A stretch of DNA of 64,000 bases from Alphaproteobacteria bacterium (GTDB lineage Bacteria > Pseudomonadota > Alphaproteobacteria > Rhodobacterales > Rhodobacteraceae), in assembly GCA_030431825.1 (NCBI GenBank), contig JAUIIJ010000015.1, positions 26,094 to 90,093 of the forward strand, read 5' to 3'. Positions 47,549 to 56,967 of the stretch are shown here, one piece after another (within the stretch, counting starts at the first letter, position 1; each line of letters begins with the position of its first letter). The notes beneath the pieces are model-generated. The model ran no database searches. It saw nothing but the letters and a program-made list of their open reading frames with translations, and was not told where the DNA came from. A program made the translations under genes and the position numbers.

Positions 47549-48415
47549 TCACGAAATGCTATCGAGCGTTGGATCCAGCCGGTCACGCAACCAGTCCCCG
47601 GCCAATGAGATCGCCAGTGTCGTCAGCACGATAACGGTGGCAGGTGACAACATGATCCACGGCGCCGTGGTGAGATACTCGCGTCCAAAACCGACCATGT
47701 TGCCAAGGCTGGTATCCGGCGGCTGCACCCCTAGACCGAGAAATGAAAGGCTCGATTCCATCAGGATAATCTCGGGAAAAGTGAGTGTCATAGAGACAAT
47801 CAGGGTGGAAGCGACATTGGGAAGGATGTGGCGCAGATAGACGCGTGACGGCGTGGCCCCCAATTGCACAACGGCAGCTGCATAGCCTTGGGCGTTCGCC
47901 GAAATGGCAAGCCCCCGGGTGATCCGCGCATAGCGCTCCCACCCGTAAAAACCCATAAGGCACACCAACAATGGCATGGATGAGCCGAAGAACGCCAGCA
48001 CCGCCAAAGACATGATCAGGAAAGGCAGCGCGGCCTGAAAATCGGCTAGCATCACCACGACATGTTCCACCACCCCACGGAACTTGGCCGCCATGAAGCC
48101 CAGCAAGGTGCCAAAGAACGCAGAAAGCAGAGTCGCACCGAAAGCGATTACCAGCGAGGATCGTACCGACTGGATCAAACGCGACAGCACATCTCGCCCC
48201 AGTTCATCCGTGCCCAGCCAATGCCCCGGCGTGCCCGGCGGTGCGAGGCGCGTGCCGAGGTTCATCTGGGTGATCGGAAAGGGCCGCAGCACGTCAACGA
48301 AAATCGCGCAGGCGATCATTGCCACAAGCCAGAACAGCGACAGCTGCACCTAAAATGGTAACTTTGCCCAGCGGCGTTTGGCAGGGCTGTGGGGATTGAC
48401 AGTCGAGACAGCTAT
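47549..48415 (-). pseudogene. Peptide-type ABC permease 2 (DppC-like), start lost and nonsense codon
   Basis: The body reads as a normal DppC-like permease: LGTDELGRDVLSRLIQSVRSSLVIAF, EIILMESSLSFLGLGVQPPDTSLGNM. The conventional N-terminus lies upstream in the same frame (residues AVSTVNPHSPAKRRWAKLPF), but its first codon is ATA at 48415-48413, 6 nt after AGGAG, where an ATG is expected, and codon 22 is TAG at 48352-48350 where homologues have Trp. Both differ from the expected codon by one G-to-A change. A GTG directly follows the TAG and could give a shortened protein without the N-terminal region. So it is probably a pseudogene. Confidence 0.75.
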
Positions 48416-48424
48416 GTCGTGCTC

Positions 48425-49354
48425 CTAATGCGTGGGGGGTGCCTGACGCAGGCGCGGGTCGATCCAGCCGTAAAGGAGATCGACCGTCAGGTTCGACACC
48501 ACCATGACGGCGGCGACCAGCAGCAGGATGCATTGTACCACTGCCAGATCCCGGTTGGTAACCGACACGATCAACAGCCGACCCATGCCGGGCCAGCTGA
48601 AGATCGTTTCGACGATGATGGCCCCGGCGATCAGCGAACCCACCATGAATCCGACAATCGTCACGATCGGCACCGCTGCATTCGGCAAGGCATGCTTGCG
48701 GACGACATCGCTCCACCTGACGCCCTTGGCAGAGGCCGTGCGGATATAGGGCTGGCCCATGACCTCGATCATTGCAGACCTCGAAAAGCGGGCGAGAACG
48801 CCGATGCCACCGATACTCATGGTCAGCACAGGCAGGATCGCATGTTGCCAGCTGCTGGCCCCGCCCGAAGGTAAGGCCCCAAGCACCACCGCGAAGACGA
48901 GCACCAGAAGCAGACCCATGACAAACGAGGGGACCGTAAACCCGATAATCGCCATGACGATCACGCCTCGATCAGCTAGCGTGCCGCGTTTCAGGGCGGC
49001 ATAAATTCCCGCCGGGATGCCAAGTGCCAGTTGCAGGATCAATGCCGGGATGGTGAGTTGAAGCGTGGCAGGAATGCGCTCCACAACGAGATCAATGGCC
49101 GGTGAGCGATCACGCATGGAAAGGCCGAAATCGCCTTGCAGCATAGCGCGAAGGTAGGACAGATACTGCCGCCATATCGGGTCGTCGAGCCCCCACCGGT
49201 CGCGGAAGTCCTGCACGATGTTCTGTGGCACATCGGGCCCCAACAAGACTTGCGCCGGATCGCCCGACATACGCAACACGACAAAGGCGAATGTCATCAC
49301 CGAAAGGACCGTCAGACCAGCGCGGAGAAGGCGGATGGTAACGAAGCGTAGCAA
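48425..49354 (-). CDS. Peptide-type ABC permease 1 (DppB-like)
   Basis: 309 residues from a TTG at 49354, which follows AGGAG by 6 nt and gives the normal N-terminus LLRFVTIRLLRAGLTVLSVMTFAFVVLRMSGDP. ALPNAAVPIVTIVGFMVGSLIAGAIIVETIFSWPGMGRL is the DppB coupling region. The reading frame is intact, but three of the other four operon genes are broken, so the transporter is likely inactive. Six membrane segments are expected. Confidence 0.85.
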   Translation of the reverse strand: MLRFVTIRLLRAGLTVLSVMTFAFVVLRMSGDPAQVLLGPDVPQNIVQDFRDRWGLDDPIWRQYLSYLRAMLQGDFGLSMRDRSPAIDLVVERIPATLQLTIPALILQLALGIPAGIYAALKRGTLADRGVIVMAIIGFTVPSFVMGLLLVLVFAVVLGALPSGGASSWQHAILPVLTMSIGGIGVLARFSRSAMIEVMGQPYIRTASAKGVRWSDVVRKHALPNAAVPIVTIVGFMVGSLIAGAIIVETIFSWPGMGRLLIVSVTNRDLAVVQCILLLVAAVMVVSNLTVDLLYGWIDPRLRQAPPTH

Positions 49355-49367
49355 TTCAGACTCCTGT

Positions 49368-50351
49368 TCAGACCAATTCCGGCAGTGCGGAAGTTGGCAT
49401 GAAATGGCACGCTGCTTCGCGCTCGACACCCACGCTGCGGGTTTCGGGAATGACCCTGCAACAGATGTCCCCAGCTTAGTGGCAACGGGGATGAAACGCG
49501 CAGCCTGGTGGGCGGTTGCCTGGGTTCGGTGGCTCGCCCTGCAGGATGATGCGGCTGTCCAGTGCGCGTCCGGGCTGCGGCACCGACGAGACCAGGGCCT
49601 GGGTGTAGGGATGCTGCGGGTCGACGAATATTGTGTCGGCGGGGCCTTCCTCTACGATGCGGCCGAGATACATCACCGCCACCCGATCGCAGAGATTGCG
49701 CACCACCTTCAGATCGTGACTGATAAAGACCATTCCAAGGCGCCGGTCGCGCTGTAGATCGGCCAAGAGATTCACCACCTGTGCCTGTATGGAAACATCG
49801 AGTGCCGAGACCGGCTCGTCACAGACAAGCAACTCTGGTTCGGTCATGAGGGCACGTGCGATGACAACACGTTGCCGCTGCCCACCGGAGAGCTCGTGCG
49901 GGAACTTATCTGTCTGATCAAGGCGCAGTCCGACCGACTGCATCATATCTCGGATGCGTTGCGTACGGCTCTCGACATCACCGATGCGGTGAATATCAAG
50001 TGGTTCGCGCAATTGCTGTGCCACGCTCAGCCGCCGGTCCAGCGCGGCCAGCGGATCCTGGTAGATCATCTGGATGCGCGCACGCAGGGCGCGCCAATCC
50101 CCGGTACCCGGGTTAGGCATCGTCGCCCCGTCGATGCAGACCGTTCCGTGCTGTGCCGCATCAATACCAAGAAGCATACGCCCCAGTGTTGACTTCCCTG
50201 AGCCGCTTTCACCGACGACTCCTAACGTCTCACCACGCCTCAGACGCAGGCTGACCCCATCGACCGCGCGCACCTCTGCGGAACGTCCCAGCAGGCCGCG
50301 GCGGGTTTCGTAGATGCGCACCAATTCGCGAGCTTCAAGCAACGGGCTCAT
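49368..50351 (-). pseudogene. Peptide-type ABC ATPase 2 (DppF-like), premature stop
   Basis: From the ATG at 50351: Walker A GESGSGKST, signature LSGGQRQRVVIARA, Walker B LLVCDEPVSALD. The open frame stops at TAA 49478-49476 within the cysteine-rich C-terminal region (GCAFHPRCH). Past the TAA the same frame continues with 35 more codons (AGDICCRVIPETRSVGVEREAACHF) typical of the family C-terminus and ends at TGA 49370-49368, 13 nt before the next gene. One change at that codon explains it, for example CAA or TTA to TAA. The catalytic domain would survive, so the shortened protein might still fold. Confidence 0.7.
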
Positions 50352-51337
50352 TGATATTCTTCCTGATGATGCAGGATATCCCGAGCCTCCGGCACCGGAT
50401 AGGCACAAGCCAGTTGCCGCCCTCCGGGCTGAGGCAGCAGTTCCGGTCGGTGCTGTTTGCAGAAGTCGCGCGCGCGATCACAGCGCAGCGCAAAGGCACA
50501 ACCCGAGGGCATGTAGCGTGGGTCAGGCACCGCACCAGGGATTGGCACAAGCCGACGCCGCGGGCCGGTCAGCGAAGGGATCGCGTCAAACAATCCGCGC
50601 GTGTAGGGATGGTACGGCCTGTCAAAGAGATGCCTGACGGGACCCTCCTCCACGATCTTGCCGGCGTACATTACACAGACCCGCTCGCAGATCTGCGCCA
50701 CGGCAGCGAGATCATGGCTGATAAATACCGTGGCCATCGACATCTCGTGCCGCAAGTCCACCAGCAGATCGAGGATCTGTGCCTGTATTGTTGCATCGAG
50801 CGCGGTTGTCGGTTCATCCGCGATCAGCACATCCGGCTCGCCCGCCAGTGCCATGGCGATCATCAGACGTTGCGCCTGCCCCCCGGAGAATTCGTGGATA
50901 TAACGGCCGAACCGGTTGCGTGCATCGGGGATGCCGACAAGATCCATCATTCGCAGCGCTTCGTTCTTGGCCGAAGCCCCAACAAGTCCACGGTGCAGTC
51001 TCAGCACCTCGGTAATCTGCTTTCCTACCCGCATTACCGGGTTGAGTGCGCTCGATGGATCCTGAAATATCATCGCGATTTGGCCACCGCGAACCCGCTC
51101 CAGCGCCAGACGCCGCGCTGCCGCCAAATTCCGACCCCGCAAACGTACAGAGCCACTGACATCGGCTTTGCCAGGCAGCAGACCAAGGGCCGCGAGCCAG
51201 GTCACCGATTTGCCGCAACCACTTTCCCCGACAAGCCCCAGCGCTTCGCCCGGCGCAACGTCGAGGTCAATGCCATGCAGCACCGGCACACCGTCAAAGG
51301 ACACCCGCAGGTCCCTGATCTCCACCAGATTGTTCAT
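50348..51337 (-). CDS. Peptide-type ABC ATPase 1 (DppD-like)
   Basis: 329 residues from the ATG at 51337. Walker A GESGCGKSV, signature EFSGGQAQRLMIAMALA, Walker B VLIADEPTTALDA, switch FISHDLAAVAQICERV, and the C-terminal oligopeptide cysteine motif GCAFALRCDRARDFC. Intact, unlike three of its operon neighbours. Overlaps the DppF-like gene by 4 nt. The frame remains open 99 codons upstream but lies within the binding-protein gene's end and intergenic DNA. Confidence 0.88.
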   Translation of the reverse strand: MNNLVEIRDLRVSFDGVPVLHGIDLDVAPGEALGLVGESGCGKSVTWLAALGLLPGKADVSGSVRLRGRNLAAARRLALERVRGGQIAMIFQDPSSALNPVMRVGKQITEVLRLHRGLVGASAKNEALRMMDLVGIPDARNRFGRYIHEFSGGQAQRLMIAMALAGEPDVLIADEPTTALDATIQAQILDLLVDLRHEMSMATVFISHDLAAVAQICERVCVMYAGKIVEEGPVRHLFDRPYHPYTRGLFDAIPSLTGPRRRLVPIPGAVPDPRYMPSGCAFALRCDRARDFCKQHRPELLPQPGGRQLACAYPVPEARDILHHQEEYQ

Positions 51338-51399
51338 GATTGGCGATCCTTCGCAAACATGCAGGGCGCGCTCCTTGGTCAGGGGCGCGCGGTCGCAGT

Positions 51400-53017
51400 T
51401 CAGGACTGGCCGCGCCAGTTCGAAGCGCGGAAATCCATGGCAAAGGCGGGAGCGGCCTTCCAGTTCAGATTCGACCGCATCCCGGTGAAAACCGCGTTCT
51501 GGTGCAGCATATTGTAGGCCGGATCTTCGCGCTCCGCGATCATCAGCATTCTTGCGATGGCTTTTTTGCGCTTGGCGTGATCGGTCGAAATCTCCAACAC
51601 CTGACAGAGATCGTTGAACTCTGGGTTGGTCCACTCGCGGTATTGCTGGGCCGAGCCATTGGGCCCGAATTGTGTAACCATCGGAGTGATCGGGTCGTTG
51701 ATCGTATTGGAAGCAGACCAGTCGCGTACCCCGCGTGGGCTGTCATCGGCAAGGATCTGGCCCCAGTTTTCCTTCATCTCGATCTCGACGTTAAGACCGA
51801 CCTGGTTCCACATCTCAGTGAGAATCTGCCCGTTCGGTACCTGATTGATGTAATAATTATTCAGAAGTCGGAAAGGGATCGAATCGCCCTTGTAACCGGC
51901 TTCCTTCAGCATCTGCCGCGCCAGTTCGGGGTTGTATTCCGGGGGTGCCCAGCCTTCAATGAACATGTCAGACGTGCGAAAGCTCTCGAACTGAAGACCG
52001 GCCGGCACTTTTGTCTGGTCGGCCCAAAGCGCCCCGACGATAGCGTCGCGGTCAATCGCATGGGTCATCGCTCGCCGTACCAGCGGGTTCTGCAGTTGTT
52101 CGTGATCTTGCGTGAAAACGTTGATTCGATGATTCCAGATGGTGGAGTTCTGTACCTCCAGGCCAGGAGCATTCATTACCGTCCCCAACTGGTCGGGCGG
52201 CAGATCGCAGGCAAAGTCATATTCTTCGGACAAAAGACCATTAACGCGGCTCGCGACCTCGGGCACTTCCACGAATGTGATCGTTTCCAGTGGCGGGCGC
52301 CCACCCCAATAGTCGTCATGCGCGCGCAAGGTGAGCGATACGTCAGGCTGAAAATCCTCGACATAATAGGGGCCCGTGGTGACCGGCCTCTTTGCCCAGA
52401 CATCGTAAGAGGCCGCTTCGTCCCAGGCACGACGATTGGCCACAATACTGCCGCCGGCGTACAGGCGTCCTTCCATCGTCACGTCGGGTGTCGCGTTATG
52501 AAAGCGCACGGTATATGTGTCGACGGCCTCGACCCCCGCCAGCGAAGGCCACTTGCGACGTCCTGTGCCCGGCAGGGCGGCAGGGATGTCCTTGCCTGTG
52601 GTACGAGAAAAATCCTCTGCATAGATGGTCTTTCCACCTGCAGGCTGCGTGTCGCCGAAGAGCCGTTCCGGAGATAGAGAGAAAACCACATCCTCGGCAG
52701 TCATCTCATCGCCATTGTGAAACTTCAGTTCAACGGTCTTTTCGTCCAGGCCCTTCCACTCAGTTGCCAAGCCCGGCACCGGACCCTGATCGCCCATCCA
52801 GTCGCGAAGCAGCAATCCTTCCCAAAGGTTGGGGTAGAGCGCACGTTCGCCGACATTCGACTGTTCGTTCCATGGGTCGAGCGTATTGTTGATCACGACC
52901 TGCTGTACCGCAATCCTGATCGACAGGCGCCTCTGTTGGGCGCGCAAATGGCCCGGCAGGAACAGCCCGGAGGCGGTCGCCCATCAGGCCCATGAGGTGA
53001 CGTCGGTTCATGTTCAT
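51400..53017 (-). pseudogene. Peptide-type ABC binding protein (DppA-like), frameshift in the Tat signal
   Basis: The mature part (51400-52947) is a full family-5 binding protein: VINNTLDPWNEQSNVGERALYPNLWEGLL, DEMTAEDVVFSLSPERL, AMTHAIDRDAIV, EEGWAPPEYNP-like segments. The expected start is ATG 53017, which opens a twin-arginine signal (MNMNRRHLMGLMG), but after codon 13 the frame shifts: the downstream frame reads ATASGLFLPGHLRAQQRRLSIR, the missing hydrophobic half of the signal. A loss of one base (or gain of two) near 52978-52984 explains it. Without export the protein cannot work, so it is a pseudogene unless the shift is a sequencing error. Confidence 0.75.
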
Positions 53018-53440
53018 CGTAAGGCTCTCCGGTCGGATTGAGGTTTGCGAGGCGGGTTTTGGTTCGACGGGCCACGCATCTGCGCAACCTCGGCGTACCC
53101 TCGCAGACCTCAAGCCGGCTACAGCCATGTGATGTTTCGGTGACATCTGTCTGAAACAGGGTGAAGACGTGCATCTGCAGACGGCATCGCCAGGTCAACC
53201 GCCAATGTGTAGCGCTCATCGGTTCGAGGTTTAGTCGGTTCCGAGGTGAGCGACGCTGCGCTCTGCGAGGGCTGTTCAATCATGCGCAGAGGGGCAGAAA
53301 CGGAAATGCATTCAGATGGAGTGGGCCATGACATGAGATCGGAATGGTAGAGGTCAAGGAGACCGGCATCGATCAAGTCGCATCTTGCAACCCCCGCGTT
53401 CACATGTGATCGGCCATCCATTTGCGCCGATCCGGATGTC
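53018..53440. other. 423-bp gap upstream of the decayed peptide operon
   Basis: No recognisable gene. An open frame of 100 codons on the minus strand (53119-53421) has no ribosome binding site, no known domain and third codon positions that are not GC-rich, so it is probably not coding or is a remnant. The promoter of the peptide-type operon should lie here; no clear hexamers stand out. Confidence 0.4.
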
Positions 53441-54052
53441 TCAACCGATCGCGGCCTGCTCCTCGTAATGGTGCCGTACCGCGCCGCCCGAAATCTGCAG
53501 GATGCTGCCCTGTTCGGGAACGAGGCTGCAATCCAGCGGGTCGGGCGTCAGAAGTGACCGGATAACCACGATGGCGACCTTGTGCGAAACGATGATCGCC
53601 GGCGCGGTCATTTCCGACAGGAAGGACCTGAGGCGCGCCCCGATCTGCTGCGCGTTTTCCGCGCCCGGACCGCTGGTGTAGATATCGAATTCGGTATCCA
53701 GCCGCGCAACGATCTCAGGATCACGCGCGAGGCGTTCCTCGTGAGTCGTGCCCTCCCAGGTTCCGCAACTGATCTCGGCAAGACGCGGATCGGTTGAGAA
53801 GTCAGACCCCGCAAAGGCCAGCCGCGCGGTTTCCTGCGCCCGGCCGAGCGGACTGGCCCACAGCCCATGCGGGCCCAGAGCCGGTCGGATGGTTCGCAGG
53901 ATGCGTTCTTGCTGTTGCGCCTGTGCGCGCCCGCGCTCGGTCAGGTCAGAATTCTTGCGCCCCTGTATGCGGTGATACCTGTTCCATTCCGTTTCGCCAT
54001 GACGCAACAGAAAGACATCGTGATCAATCGTCAGTTTTGGCAAGTCCGGCAT
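53441..54052 (-). CDS. Cytoplasmic histidine phosphatase
   Basis: 203 residues without a signal peptide. The catalytic phosphohistidine motif is LLRHGETEWN (residues 15-24), followed by QGRKNSDLTERGRAQA, ASPLGRAQETARLAF, GTWEGTTHEERLARDP with the acid residues, and the second histidine in IIVSHKVAIVVIRSLL. This is the phosphoglycerate mutase-like superfamily; most such small members are phosphatases. Last gene of the transporter operon, its ATG sharing one base with the ATPase stop (TGATG), so it probably dephosphorylates the imported organophosphate. Confidence 0.88.
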   Translation of the reverse strand: MPDLPKLTIDHDVFLLRHGETEWNRYHRIQGRKNSDLTERGRAQAQQQERILRTIRPALGPHGLWASPLGRAQETARLAFAGSDFSTDPRLAEISCGTWEGTTHEERLARDPEIVARLDTEFDIYTSGPGAENAQQIGARLRSFLSEMTAPAIIVSHKVAIVVIRSLLTPDPLDCSLVPEQGSILQISGGAVRHHYEEQAAIG

Positions 54053-55104
54053 CAGAGCACCACCGCGCTGATCGTGTTCACCTGCAAATGCACCTCTTCG
54101 CCGGTCTGGATGCGCTGTTGACCGGCCTGATGGCTCTGATCGACAACCATCTCTGCCCCGCCGGCCGCCACCAGATAGCGGATCTGGCTGCCGAGAAATT
54201 CGCTGTGGCGCACCTTGCCTGGCAAGGAATCCCGGCCGGCGCTGCGTGTAATGGATATATTCTGCGGCCGCAGGACGATGTTGGTGCCCTCGCCCGTCGT
54301 TTCACCAGGCAGTGTCAGGCTGTCGCCCGTCGCGGTCACGAAACGCCGCTCGGGGCCATCAGACTCGATCTTGCCTTCCAGAATATTCGCCGTTCCCAGA
54401 AAGTTCGCGACAAACAGGTTCTCGGGCCGGTCATACAATGTCTGCGGCGAGCCGACCTGCTGGATGATGCCCCTGTCGAGAACCGCCATGCGGTCGCAAG
54501 TGGTGTTCGCTTCCTCCTGATCGTGGGTCACGAAGATCGTGGTCAGCCCGAGTTGCCGCTGCAGGCGCAGGAGTTCGCGCCGCATGTGAACCCGAAGCGA
54601 GGCGTCGAGATTGGAGAGCGGTTCGTCGAGCAGCAACACCTCGGGCTCGACCACGACCGTGCGGGCAAGCGCGATCCGCTGCTGCTGTCCGCCGGACAGC
54701 TGATTGGGCATCCGGTCCGCCAGATGCGAAAGCCCCACCAGGTCCAGTGCCGCATCGACCTTGGTCCCGATCTCTTTTGACGGAACCTTCCGCTCCTTCA
54801 GGCCAAAGCCGACATTGTCGCGCACGGACATATGCGGCCACAGCGCGTAGGATTGAAACACCATGCCGACATTGCGTTTCCAGGGATCCAGTCCGACAAC
54901 ATCCCTGTCGCCGATCATGATCCGCCCGCTCGGCGTGGGGCCGAACCCCGCAATGGCTCTGAGCAGGGTCGATTTGCCCGATCCGGACGGACCCAGAAAG
55001 GCAAAGAACTCGCCAGGTTTTATATCCAGGTTGACGCCCTTCAGGACTTCGGTGTCACCGAAGGACAGGTGGAGATTCTCGATTTTGATACCAGCTTTTT
55101 TCAT
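54052..55104 (-). CDS. ABC importer ATPase of the PgtABC-linked cluster
   Basis: 350 residues. Walker A GPSGSGKST, signature QLSGGQQQRIALARTVV, Walker B EVLLLDEPLSNLDA, and a C-terminal TOBE domain (EGTNIVLRPQNISITRSAG...FLGSQIRYLVAAGG). The subfamily is that of iron(III), putrescine and 2-aminoethylphosphonate importers, often called FbpC or PotA in automatic annotation; genomic context speaks for an organophosphate instead. It follows the permease gene after 19 nt. Confidence 0.9.
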   Translation of the reverse strand: MKKAGIKIENLHLSFGDTEVLKGVNLDIKPGEFFAFLGPSGSGKSTLLRAIAGFGPTPSGRIMIGDRDVVGLDPWKRNVGMVFQSYALWPHMSVRDNVGFGLKERKVPSKEIGTKVDAALDLVGLSHLADRMPNQLSGGQQQRIALARTVVVEPEVLLLDEPLSNLDASLRVHMRRELLRLQRQLGLTTIFVTHDQEEANTTCDRMAVLDRGIIQQVGSPQTLYDRPENLFVANFLGTANILEGKIESDGPERRFVTATGDSLTLPGETTGEGTNIVLRPQNISITRSAGRDSLPGKVRHSEFLGSQIRYLVAAGGAEMVVDQSHQAGQQRIQTGEEVHLQVNTISAVVL

Positions 55105-55123
55105 ATCCGTATTCCTTACAGGC

Positions 55124-56878
55124 TCAGTGCTCGCCGCCAGATGACTTCAGTTTCTTGTCACGCTCGATAATGATCTGCGACGCGATCGTCCCCACAGCCA
55201 CCACGATGACGGCCACGATACCAAGCGCCGCACCGGCGCCCCGTCCGGACGGAGTTTGCATGAAGAGATAAATGCCATAGGCCAGCGGAGCGTCATTGTT
55301 GGAACTGACCAGCATGATGGTTGCGGAAAGCTCGACCGCCGCTGTCGCAAAGCTCGTGACGAAACCTGCGAGGATCCCGCCGGTCATCAGCGGCACCACG
55401 ATCTTCTGGATGGTCCGCCGCTTGGTTGCACCAAGGCTTTCGGCGGCTTCTTCCAGCGCATGGCTGACCTGTTGCAGTGCCGCCGTGCAGGCGCGCAACG
55501 CATAGGGCAAACGGCGGATCATCAGCGCCAGCGCGATGATCACCCACCAGCTTGCCATCGGCTTGTCGGCAAAGGGCACATCAATGCCGTGAAATGTCCG
55601 CAGATAGCCGATCCCGAGCACGACGCCAGGCACGGCCAGAGCAGCGGTCGCGAGGTAATCCAGCGCCTTGCGGCCAAAGATATTCGTCCGCAACACGATA
55701 TAGGCAATGGCGGTTCCGATGATGACATCCAGCGTTGCGGCGATGCCGGCATAGAGCACGGTGTTGAGGATGAAGGTCTTGGACCCTTCCCACATCGTCA
55801 CGTAATTCTGCAGCGTGTAGGCGTCCGGCAGAGGCGCATAGGACCAGATCGTTCCGAAAGACAGCAACAGCAGACCGATGTGCGGCGACAGGACCAACAG
55901 CAGGATGAAGATGACCACGCCATAGGCGACGGCTTTTTCGGCCGGTTTCAGCACGCGTTTCGCCATGCCTCCGCCACCTTTCTGAACCGTGGCATAATCC
56001 TTGCCGCGCATGAACAGGAACGAGGTCCAGAGCGACAGGATCGAGAAGACGACAAGGATCACCGAAATCACATAGCCCATGGGGTCGCTGATCCCGATTG
56101 ACGAGATCCGCAGAAAGGCCTGTGGTGCCAGCATGTTGTTGACATTGAGCAGCAGCGGTGTCCCGAGGTCGTCGAACACCTTGATGAAAACGAGCGCCGC
56201 ACCGGCAATATAGCCCGGCATGGCGAGCGGAAAGACGATCCGCTTGAACAGGCGCAGACCGTGGCTGCCAAGGTTCTGCGCCGCCTCTTCCATGGAGCGG
56301 TCGATGTTACGCAGCGATGTCGACAGGTTGATCAGGATGAACGGGAAATAATGGATCGACTGCACGAGGATCACACCATTCAGACCCTCCATGAAGGGAA
56401 TGTCAAAGCCGAAGTGATCCCGCAGCAGAAGGTTGACCGAACCGTTGCGACCAAAGATCAGCTGCATCGCCACGGCACCGACAAAGGGCGGCATGATCAG
56501 CGGGATGAACCCCAGGCTCTGGATCAGGATCGAGCCCGAGAAATGGAACCGCGTCGTGATATAGGCCAATGGCAGGGCGATCACCGTCGCCACGACAACC
56601 GACATGGCCGAGACGTAAAACGAGTTCCAGAAACTCTCGCGGAACAGCGCCGTGCTGAAGAAATCGATGAAGTTCTGAAGCGTCGCCGCGCCGGTGGCAG
56701 GATCCTGGAAGGCAACGACCATCACCTGCGCGACGGGCACCAGCAACAGGCCGATCAGCAGTAGCGCGATGAAAATGGCGACAAGGTGGATGCCGCTCAG
56801 GTTTGGCACCAGCCAGCGCGGCAAAACGTCGGCAAGGCCCGCCCGCGAAGGCGCGGGGGAGGAAGCATTCTGTGACAT
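55124..56878 (-). CDS. ABC importer permease, two fused domains
   Basis: 584 residues with two permease domains in one chain (about 12 membrane segments). Each half carries the coupling loop: EEAAQNLGSHGLRLFKRIVFPLAMPG in the first and EEAAESLGATKRRTIQKIVVPLMTGG in the second. This FbpB/PhnU-type fused layout is shared by importers of ferric ions, hexose phosphates (AfuB) and aminoethylphosphonate. It lies between the binding-protein and ATPase genes. Confidence 0.92.
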   Translation of the reverse strand: MSQNASSPAPSRAGLADVLPRWLVPNLSGIHLVAIFIALLLIGLLLVPVAQVMVVAFQDPATGAATLQNFIDFFSTALFRESFWNSFYVSAMSVVVATVIALPLAYITTRFHFSGSILIQSLGFIPLIMPPFVGAVAMQLIFGRNGSVNLLLRDHFGFDIPFMEGLNGVILVQSIHYFPFILINLSTSLRNIDRSMEEAAQNLGSHGLRLFKRIVFPLAMPGYIAGAALVFIKVFDDLGTPLLLNVNNMLAPQAFLRISSIGISDPMGYVISVILVVFSILSLWTSFLFMRGKDYATVQKGGGGMAKRVLKPAEKAVAYGVVIFILLLVLSPHIGLLLLSFGTIWSYAPLPDAYTLQNYVTMWEGSKTFILNTVLYAGIAATLDVIIGTAIAYIVLRTNIFGRKALDYLATAALAVPGVVLGIGYLRTFHGIDVPFADKPMASWWVIIALALMIRRLPYALRACTAALQQVSHALEEAAESLGATKRRTIQKIVVPLMTGGILAGFVTSFATAAVELSATIMLVSSNNDAPLAYGIYLFMQTPSGRGAGAALGIVAVIVVAVGTIASQIIIERDKKLKSSGGEH

Positions 56879-56950
56879 GGTTCAGGCTTTCTTGGAGGGC
56901 CGCCAGCACGAAAAGAACCGGTGGCGGCGGAGGGCCGGACCCCAGGCGGG

Positions 56951-56962
56951 CTCCGGCCGGAG
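56951..56962. promoter_or_regulatory. Palindrome between binding protein and permease genes
   Basis: CTCCGGCCGGAG is a perfect palindrome 6 bp after the binding-protein stop. Hairpins at this place in importer operons often protect the binding-protein mRNA and reduce downstream expression. The 89-bp gap also contains other GC-rich stems. Confidence 0.35.
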
Positions 56963-56967
56963 GGGCG

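Noticed and set aside
53119..53421. 100-codon open frame ahead of the decayed peptide operon
   Set aside because: No ribosome binding site, no domain and third codon positions unlike those of neighbouring genes.
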